A stretch of 64,000 nt of DNA, taken from assembly GCA_017514025.1 (NCBI GenBank), contig JAFWLB010000003.1, forward strand, positions 1 through 64,000, in the 5' to 3' direction. Shown here one piece after another: positions 58,418 to 64,000 of the stretch. Origin of the DNA: Candidatus Saccharimonadota bacterium (lineage in GTDB: Bacteria > Patescibacteriota > Saccharimonadia > Saccharimonadales > Saccharimonadaceae). Every line of letters begins with the position of its first letter. Position 1 is the first letter of the stretch. The notes under the pieces were generated by a model. It did not search any database, was not told where the DNA came from, and worked only from the letters and a program-made list of their open reading frames with translations. The translations under genes were made by a program, and so were the position numbers.

Positions 58418-59521
58418 TTAGTGGATGTAATTAAAATTCCCCACCGCGCTTGCCGGGATCGTCGAACGAATTACTCGGTAAGGAATGCCATAGTTCATCT
58501 CTGTCACCACAATCGAACCATCAGGATTGACACTTTCCACATATCCTACATGCCCCGCCCAACCAGAAGAGGTCTGGAAAATTGCTCCCGGCGCCGGTGT
58601 GCGGTTTACCACGTAGCCATAAGAAGGCGCCGTGTAGGCCCAAGAATTCGCATTGCCCAACATAGATGGCAAATCTTGGCGCTTATACCATGCCCATTGC
58701 GTACATTGCCCTGCTCCGTATGGACCGCCTAAGCCATAGAAGTACCCCACTACCTCAATATTCTGCCGCTCGGAAGTGCTACCTAGATAGGTATAAGTAT
58801 AAGTAGTCGTCGCCACAGTGGTAGTAGGCGCCGTATAAGTCGGTCGCGGCGCTACGTATTCCGGCCGCTCCGTCTCTGGCAAAGAACCATCTTTAATCAC
58901 GATCTTTATCCCCTCTGAAATCCCCGACATTTCAAGGTCGTTCATCGCAATAATTTCAGAAGTGTTAGAGCCATATTTTGAGGCAATTGATTCAATAGTG
59001 TCCCCAGCCTTTACCGTGTAGACAATCCCTGACGTACTTGGGATATAGAGCGTCGTCCCTACTGCTACATCATTAGTTTTTAGCCCGTTAGACCAACGAA
59101 TCTGGTCCGTCGACACCCCGTATTTGGCCGCTAAAGTATCTAAACTTTCCCCGTCAGCCAGAACGTGCTCGATTACTCCGCGCGAGGCATCTACGCTAGT
59201 CAGAGACGGTTTTTCTAGTTTTCCGGCCGCCGTCTGCCCCGAATCATACATCGTGGTTGTCACCACGTAATTAGAGGCCACGTCTGCTGCGCTGGCTAGC
59301 CCCAGCGCATCAGAAAGATCTGCTACCATGTATAGCTCAGACATTTGGTCCACCGACACATCATAGCCATTGGCAGCAAAACTATCTAAACTTAGGTTAA
59401 TATCGGCATTTTGCTTGTCCACTGAACCTAATGCCACTAAACCTAACGTCAACACCGCTACCGCTACATACGGAAGCGCCCCCTGAAAATTTTTCAAATC
59501 TAATTTCTTGCGTTTACTCAT
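58418..59521 (-). CDS. Exported LysM-LysM-CHAP peptidoglycan hydrolase
   Basis: A 367-residue wall protein: an N-terminal signal or anchor (YVAVAVLTLGLVALGSV), two LysM modules (EHVLADGESLDTLAAKYGVS with WSNGLKTNDVAVGTTLYIP, then VYTVKAGDTIESIASKYGSN), a Pro/Thr-rich linker, and a C-terminal CHAP domain with Cys in GAGQCTQWAWYKR and His in WAGHVGYVESV. CHAP enzymes cut stem-peptide or cross-bridge amide bonds; LysM binds the glycan. Start at the ATG at 59521, overlapping the ruvX-mltG stop as ATGA. Likely a cell-separation enzyme, or one acting on a host wall. Confidence 0.9.
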   Translation of the reverse strand: MSKRKKLDLKNFQGALPYVAVAVLTLGLVALGSVDKQNADINLSLDSFAANGYDVSVDQMSELYMVADLSDALGLASAADVASNYVVTTTMYDSGQTAAGKLEKPSLTSVDASRGVIEHVLADGESLDTLAAKYGVSTDQIRWSNGLKTNDVAVGTTLYIPSTSGIVYTVKAGDTIESIASKYGSNTSEIIAMNDLEMSGISEGIKIVIKDGSLPETERPEYVAPRPTYTAPTTTVATTTYTYTYLGSTSERQNIEVVGYFYGLGGPYGAGQCTQWAWYKRQDLPSMLGNANSWAYTAPSYGYVVNRTPAPGAIFQTSSGWAGHVGYVESVNPDGSIVVTEMNYGIPYRVIRSTIPASAVGNFNYIH

Positions 59522-60945
59522 AACGAAACTGAGCAGAGGTTTTGGCAATGGACAGCCGCGTTCTGGAGATGCTCATCCTCTGTATAACTATAATACATCA
59601 AACCGTCATCTCCTGTCAAGAAGTAAAGGTAAGAGGTATCAGTTGGCTGCGCCACCGCCAGCAGGGCTTCTATCCCCGGATTCGAAATAGGCCCACAGGG
59701 TAAACCTTGGTAAAGTCGCGTGTTGTAGCATGAGTCTACGCTCACTGCCCCCACATTGTCACCGTAAACCTGTCTATAAGGGTCCACTACATCTAGCGCG
59801 TAAGACACTGTTACGTCGCTCCCCAGTAACATTCCGTAATTCAGACGCGTCAAAAATACCTGTGCCACTGTCGGCATATCAGAGGCAGTGGCTTCTTTTT
59901 GTACCATAGAAGCTAGTGTAATTCCCTCATAGAGCGACAGCCCCTGCGCTGCATAGCGCGCCTCCAAATCGTTCTCGGCGATTACTCGTCCCATCCCCTC
60001 AAGATATGTTTTGATCACCTCTTCTACTGGGGTGCCCCGATAGAATTCGTGCGTCTCACCATAGAGATAGCCTTCCAATGTCGCCCCCGTTGGCCGCCCC
60101 TTCAAAAAAGCAAAATCATAATTAGCCTCGAGCGCTTGTTTTACCTCTGTGGCCGAATACCCCACCGCAATCAGATTTTTCTCAACATCAAAAATCGTCT
60201 CCCCTGGCCGAATCGTAAAGTTAAACACATCCGCTTCCATCTGCGCCTCTTGCTCGGCCACCCACTCCTGATACGCCAAATGCCGCTGTTCTTTAATAAA
60301 GAGTGCTACCCCAGTCGCAATTACCCCTAAAATCAATAATATCGCCACCCCAGAAACCCATTTTGTCGCTGTTTTCATCTTATGTTTTGCCTTTTTGGTT
60401 TTTAATTTCACTTTGTCAGATTGTTTTTTGGTCAAATTCGCTGCCGTATCTCTAGCGTCAGTCACTGCAGATACTACTCCCGCCATCACCCCAGTAGGAA
60501 CCTCATCGGGGATTTTAGCCTCTGGCACCTCTGAAGGAGCGCTAGTGCTAAAATTTTCCAAAAAATCCTGCAAAATAATCGCCGCTGCCTCAGCATCAAT
60601 ATCACCTTTTTGGTAAGCCCGACCGCTCTTTTTGAGTCGTTCCTCTGCAACTACAGAGGTCAGCGACTCGTCTTGAAACCTAATCTTCGCTCCCGGTATT
60701 TTTTCTACCAGTACCTTAGCAAAATTTCGCACAAACAGCGATTGTTGCGTCTCAGTACCTTCATTACTACGAGGTAAGCCCACTACAAAGAACGCAGTGC
60801 TATTTAAATTGGCGATTCTAGCAATTTCCTGCCACTCCGAGCCATTAACTTCTACATATCCGACCGGTATTGCGATTCGGGTATCCGAATCAGCTCTGGC
60901 TATGCCAATGCGCTTTTCCCCTACATCTAGTCCTAAAATCCGCAT
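59518..60945 (-). CDS. RuvX (YqgF)-MltG fusion protein
   Basis: One 475-residue chain joins two proteins normally separate. Residues 1-135 are RuvX/YqgF, an RNase H-fold resolvase or rRNA-processing nuclease: LGLDVGEKRIGIARAD, VGLPRSNEGTETQ, FQDESLTS and DIDAEAAAIILQDFL keep the acidic residues. A linker and basic stretch follow, then a membrane helix (about 197-217), and residues 220-475 are MltG, the endolytic transglycosylase that ends glycan strands: LASMVQKEA with catalytic Glu, and LPCGPISNPGIEALLAVAQP. Topology works: the nuclease is in the cytosol and MltG outside. No stop or frameshift lies between them. yqgF and mltG are often adjacent in other bacteria, so a gene fusion is plausible. 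Overlaps the LysM-CHAP gene. Confidence 0.92.
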   Translation of the reverse strand: MRILGLDVGEKRIGIARADSDTRIAIPVGYVEVNGSEWQEIARIANLNSTAFFVVGLPRSNEGTETQQSLFVRNFAKVLVEKIPGAKIRFQDESLTSVVAEERLKKSGRAYQKGDIDAEAAAIILQDFLENFSTSAPSEVPEAKIPDEVPTGVMAGVVSAVTDARDTAANLTKKQSDKVKLKTKKAKHKMKTATKWVSGVAILLILGVIATGVALFIKEQRHLAYQEWVAEQEAQMEADVFNFTIRPGETIFDVEKNLIAVGYSATEVKQALEANYDFAFLKGRPTGATLEGYLYGETHEFYRGTPVEEVIKTYLEGMGRVIAENDLEARYAAQGLSLYEGITLASMVQKEATASDMPTVAQVFLTRLNYGMLLGSDVTVSYALDVVDPYRQVYGDNVGAVSVDSCYNTRLYQGLPCGPISNPGIEALLAVAQPTDTSYLYFLTGDDGLMYYSYTEDEHLQNAAVHCQNLCSVSL

Positions 60946-60952
60946 CTAACCC

Positions 60953-62749
60953 CTAATTTTTCTGTTTTTCGTCAGATTTTTTCTCGCTGTCATTCTTTTC
61001 GCTGTCGTCATTCTTGTTATCGTCGCTCTGTTCCTTCACCTCGTTGCCATCTTGATCTTTCACTTCAAATTTCACTGTTACCTTATTCGAATCGCCTGGG
61101 ATTGTCATTACCCACGGATAAGAAGTATCAATAGTTACATTGGATACCCCATAAAGATCGCGAATCTCTCTCTGAGCATCGCCCAAACCTTTGCCCTTGA
61201 CTTTATCTACTACCTCTGTTTCGGTAATCTTTGGCCCTACGTAGTATTGCGCTTTCAGTTTGGCGCTACCCCCGTTGTCCTTCTGCGTGAAATTCTCGAT
61301 ATAGATGTCCTTCACGTCGTAAACCTTTTGTCCATCAGAGAGATCAGCCTTAGCTTTGATAAAATCTTTCAACTTGTCCTCGTTGATTACGTATACCGTG
61401 GCCGTAGTCGTCGCTTTTAGTACTGGTTTTTTGCCATCTGTCACTTCCTGATCCGCCGCCGGAGTAGCTTCGGCATTAGAGGTAGATTGTTCAAAGCTCG
61501 TTTCGATGATATAGTATTCGTCCCCGATGCTCTCATAAAGTTTCTTCTTATTCTCCTCTTCGTTTGCCGTGGTCAATTCGCTTTTAGCCTTTTCGATATC
61601 AGACTGCTGCACCACCGTCACCGTTTTGTCTGTACCTCCTGCCATAGACTTATCGGAATAAACCCGCACGTTTGCTGTAGTGCTCCACCCCGAAGGTGTA
61701 GCCGGAATATTGTAATTAGATCCACCGTTCATCGCCGTTACCCCTACCCGACCAGAAATCAAACACTGGAAATGGCCATCCGTTACCTCATCGTTGGAGT
61801 TTTCACAGCTACTCGGTTTACCATCCCAAGATAACGAAGCATCGCTGTTAGACACAAACGATAAGTTATTTACCGTAAACACCGAGCCGGCGTTCACCGC
61901 AATCACACCTTTAGCATCGAAATAACCATAAATCACTACGTCACCAGTGGCCTTATCCCCCTGATTTTTCTGCCCCGTAGCCTCGAAATTCACCTCTTGA
62001 GTGTTTTCGATCTTTTTCTGTTCCAGATAAAACTTGCCCTCTTTAGCGTCTTCACTGCTCAAAGAATCTACAAAGGTAATCCCTTCTGAAAAATTCTTCG
62101 AGTCAGTCTTAATCGCCACCGTGATATCCGCTGCCGGCGCAAACCCGAACGCCCAGATCAAGAACCCAATAATCCCTACTGCACAAATTGCGCCCGCGAT
62201 GGTTAGTTTTTTGTGCGCTTTTATCCAATTCAATAGTTTATTGCCACCTGACTTTGCTGGCTTTTTCTCCTTTTTGGCAGGCTTTTCGTCTTCCTCGTCA
62301 TCCTCTTCCTCTTCATCTTCCGGCTCTTCTTCCTCCTCGGCCTCGTGCGACTTGGATTTACTCTCTGTTTTACTATCGTCTGCGGAACTTTCCGACGCGC
62401 TTGCTTTCTCGTTCTCCTCTGGCTCCTCTACGTCTTCAATAGTCTGCTCCCCAGCCGCCTCTGCAGTCTCTGCCTCTGGTATCACCGGCGCCGACTGCAA
62501 ATTTTTGGACACCGGCAGTTTAGTTGCCGCGGCCAATTTTACAATTGACGGATCCGTCGTCACCAGTACTACGCTCTTTTCGGCGCCCGCCCCGGCCTTG
62601 CTGATGAGTTTGATATTTACCAAACTCCTAAAAACACCGGCCTTCTTTGGCGGTACCAGTGCGACGATTTTTTCTTTGCTTTTTTCGATTTTAGCAATGA
62701 TATCTGTGATATCATCTTCGGGTTCGATATAAATCACGTCTTTATTCAT
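60953..62749 (-). CDS. Membrane protein with acidic tail and baseplate J-like external domain
   Basis: A 598-residue protein. Residues 1-100 form a cytosolic alpha/beta domain (EKIVALVPPKKAGVF, VVLVTTDPSIVKLAAAT); then comes a highly acidic Glu/Ser stretch, a basic patch, a membrane helix (LTIAGAICAVGIIGFLIWAF, around residue 190) and an external domain of about 350 residues. Parts of the latter (GVTAMNGGSNYNIPATPSGW; a Gly-rich turn after repeated beta segments) resemble the baseplate J-like proteins annotated in CPR genomes. It ends in an Asp/Lys/Ser-rich tail. A TAAAAT box ends 6 bases before the ATG. First gene before ruvX-mltG and LysM-CHAP, so it probably works in wall or surface assembly. 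Homology is tentative. Confidence 0.65.
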   Translation of the reverse strand: MNKDVIYIEPEDDITDIIAKIEKSKEKIVALVPPKKAGVFRSLVNIKLISKAGAGAEKSVVLVTTDPSIVKLAAATKLPVSKNLQSAPVIPEAETAEAAGEQTIEDVEEPEENEKASASESSADDSKTESKSKSHEAEEEEEPEDEEEEDDEEDEKPAKKEKKPAKSGGNKLLNWIKAHKKLTIAGAICAVGIIGFLIWAFGFAPAADITVAIKTDSKNFSEGITFVDSLSSEDAKEGKFYLEQKKIENTQEVNFEATGQKNQGDKATGDVVIYGYFDAKGVIAVNAGSVFTVNNLSFVSNSDASLSWDGKPSSCENSNDEVTDGHFQCLISGRVGVTAMNGGSNYNIPATPSGWSTTANVRVYSDKSMAGGTDKTVTVVQQSDIEKAKSELTTANEEENKKKLYESIGDEYYIIETSFEQSTSNAEATPAADQEVTDGKKPVLKATTTATVYVINEDKLKDFIKAKADLSDGQKVYDVKDIYIENFTQKDNGGSAKLKAQYYVGPKITETEVVDKVKGKGLGDAQREIRDLYGVSNVTIDTSYPWVMTIPGDSNKVTVKFEVKDQDGNEVKEQSDDNKNDDSEKNDSEKKSDEKQKN

Positions 62750-62755
62750 ATATAA

Positions 62756-62761
62756 ATTTTA
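62756..62761 (-). promoter_or_regulatory. -10 box of wall operon (leaderless type)
   Basis: TAAAAT with 6 bases to the ATG at 62749. Confidence 0.6.
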
Positions 62762-62797
62762 ACACATTTTTATACGCTTGTGTTAAAATATATATAG

Positions 62798-64000
62798 ATG
62801 AAATTATTCAAACGTAAAACCATTTCGGCTGATCCGGCTAATCCAACTGCTGCCGCTAAAACCGGCAACCAGGCTGCTATGTCCGAAATGGCTTTGAAAG
62901 TCATCCACGATGGCGTGGTGATTACGGATAAAAACGGCGTAGTCGAATTCATCAACCCTGCCGCCGTTATCATGACTGGCTGTGGCGCCCCCGACAAAGC
63001 CGTGGGCTTAGACTACGGCCTCATAATTCGCCTCGAGTCTAAAGAAGGGCGTGAGCTTTCTGATGCCGAAAACCCCCTTATCCAAGCTATGAGCACTGGC
63101 CAACCGTTGGAGACTTTTCAAGGCAATCTCATTGTCGGCCAATCCGACAAACGCATCCCTGTCGCTATCGCTGTGCTCCCGGGTGAAGGGCTAAACGGTG
63201 ACCGCGTAATCACTTTGCGCGATATCGCCAAAGAGCTCGAAGAAGAAGGCGAGCAAACCGAATTCATCTCCACCGCTTCACACGAAATGCGCACCCCCGT
63301 GGCCACCATCGACGGCTACCTTTCTCTCGCTCTTAACCCCCAAACCGCCTCGATCGACGAGCGCGCTCGCGGCTATTTAACTGCCGCTCAGGCCGCTTCT
63401 AAGCATCTCGGCAAGCTTTTCCAAGATCTGCTCGACGTCACCAAACTCGACGACGGACATATTCGCCCGCGCTTTGTGCCGGCAGAAATGGTTGGTTTCG
63501 TAGCTAAAATCGTGGGCGACTACGCCGAGCGTGCTAAAACCGCAAAAATCAACCTCAGTTTTGGCTCGTCCGAGCCTCAAGTTTTGGGCGACACTCGTCG
63601 TATTGAGCAAGTGGCCTACAGCTATATCGACGTCAATTTCATGCGCGAAATTTTAGACAATTTGATTGACAACGCCCTCAAATACACTCCCGCCGGCGGT
63701 TCTGTCTATATCAACGTTCGAGGCGACGGCGACCGGGTACTTATCAATGTTACCGACACCGGTATGGGTATTTCTTCGGACGACCTCGCCCACATTTTTC
63801 AAAAGTTTTACCGTGCTGACAATTCCGACACCCGCACTATCGGCGGCACTGGACTAGGCCTCTATCTAGTCAAACAACGCGCCGAAGCCATGGGGGGTCG
63901 CGTTTGGGCTGAGTCGGCCTTTGGCGAAGGCTCGACCTTTTATGTTTCTCTGCCTCGCCTCACTCAAGATGAATATGAAAAACGCATGATCGCTGTTCGC
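62798..64000 (+). CDS. PAS-domain sensor histidine kinase (3' end outside window)
   Basis: The frame from the ATG at 62798 is open for 401 codons to the window end. A PAS domain (about residues 30-140: HDGVVITDKNGVVEFINPAA) is followed by HisKA with the phosphorylated His in TASHEMRTPVATIDG, then HATPase_c with the N box EILDNLIDNALKYTP, DTGMGIS, FQKFYRAD and GGTGLGLYLVK. All catalytic boxes are intact. No membrane helix is visible, so the sensor is cytosolic, perhaps sensing redox state, ligand or energy via PAS. A partner response regulator is not in the window and may lie just beyond. Divergent from the wall operon. Confidence 0.93.
   Translation, partial: MKLFKRKTISADPANPTAAAKTGNQAAMSEMALKVIHDGVVITDKNGVVEFINPAAVIMTGCGAPDKAVGLDYGLIIRLESKEGRELSDAENPLIQAMSTGQPLETFQGNLIVGQSDKRIPVAIAVLPGEGLNGDRVITLRDIAKELEEEGEQTEFISTASHEMRTPVATIDGYLSLALNPQTASIDERARGYLTAAQAASKHLGKLFQDLLDVTKLDDGHIRPRFVPAEMVGFVAKIVGDYAERAKTAKINLSFGSSEPQVLGDTRRIEQVAYSYIDVNFMREILDNLIDNALKYTPAGGSVYINVRGDGDRVLINVTDTGMGISSDDLAHIFQKFYRADNSDTRTIGGTGLGLYLVKQRAEAMGGRVWAESAFGEGSTFYVSLPRLTQDEYEKRMIAVR

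Noticed and set aside
62034-62732. Plus-strand ORF of 232 codons with poly-Ser
   Set aside because: Antisense shadow of the acidic Glu-rich region in the baseplate-J-like protein.
1-64000. CRISPR arrays, insertion sequences, prophage or rRNA genes
   Set aside because: I found no regularly spaced repeats, transposase, integrase or phage structural genes, and no rRNA sequence in the window; the baseplate-J-like similarity is a chromosomal CPR family and not a phage module.
1-64000. Alternative genetic code (UGA as Gly, as in Gracilibacteria)
   Set aside because: UGA works as a stop at many coupled gene ends (for example ATGA and GTGA overlaps), and conserved proteins need no UGA read-through.

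Overview
The window reads as a chromosomal segment of a Patescibacteria/CPR bacterium, most likely Candidatus Saccharibacteria (TM7). This is inferred from gene content and style, not from a marker tree. The signs are dense, overlapping genes, a near-minimal set of translation, wall and repair enzymes, no amino-acid biosynthesis, large acidic membrane-anchored surface proteins, a truncated UvrC, and the standard genetic code. Most genes lie on the minus strand.

Layout. 1-0.8 kb: end of a FISUMP-type surface protein. 0.9-6.0 kb: a tightly coupled envelope operon (MurF-like ligase, alpha/beta hydrolase, DegT-type aminotransferase, two FemAB-type transferases). 6.1-11.8 kb: rpsJ, tuf and fusA, interrupted by an unknown GC-rich gene and purC. 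11.9-20.6 kb: gatC-gatA-HEPN-like gene-gatB, then murJ facing a class A penicillin-binding protein, then a PIN-TRAM protein. 20.6-25 kb: a phosphoketolase split into two genes, uvrB, a DUF167 gene. 25-36 kb: an unknown gene, lysS, greA, proS, a CPBP protease, rseP, uppS, frr, rpmE2, rpsB-tsf and a surface-protein set. 36-42.6 kb: tRNA-Leu(GAG), an anchored oligopeptide-binding protein, secG, short uvrC, a membrane protein, eno. 42.6-50.4 kb: gap-rpiB-rpe-pfkB-LOG operon, rpsL-rpsG, tig and a GlcD-like oxidase. 50.5-53.5 kb: an accessory zone of small unknown genes, a frameshifted RpoA-CTD-like gene and tRNA-Leu(UAG) with a partial 3' copy. 53.6-64 kb: obg-trmD-recG-rsmD, a candidate small RNA, a wall operon (baseplate-J-like protein, a RuvX-MltG fusion, a LysM-CHAP protein) and the start of a PAS histidine kinase.

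How it works together. GAPDH, enolase, pentose-phosphate isomerase/epimerase homologues, a PfkB kinase and phosphoketolase suggest fermentation of scavenged sugar or nucleoside phosphates to glyceraldehyde-3-phosphate and acetyl-phosphate. UppS, MurJ, PBP1A, MltG, LysM-CHAP and the FemAB operon make, cross-link and remodel a real peptidoglycan wall. SecG, RseP and the anchored surface proteins build the cell surface used on a host.

The clearest regulatory signal is that many genes have a TATAAT box ending exactly 6 (sometimes 7) bases before the start codon and no Shine-Dalgarno sequence, which predicts leaderless mRNAs. Ribosomal-protein and elongation-factor genes, and a set of composition-shifted single genes, instead have spaced promoters, 5' leaders and Shine-Dalgarno sites. 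The strongest novelty candidates are this two-mode expression architecture, the RuvX-MltG fusion, the split phosphoketolase, the scattered composition-shifted single-gene units and a candidate small RNA upstream of obg.
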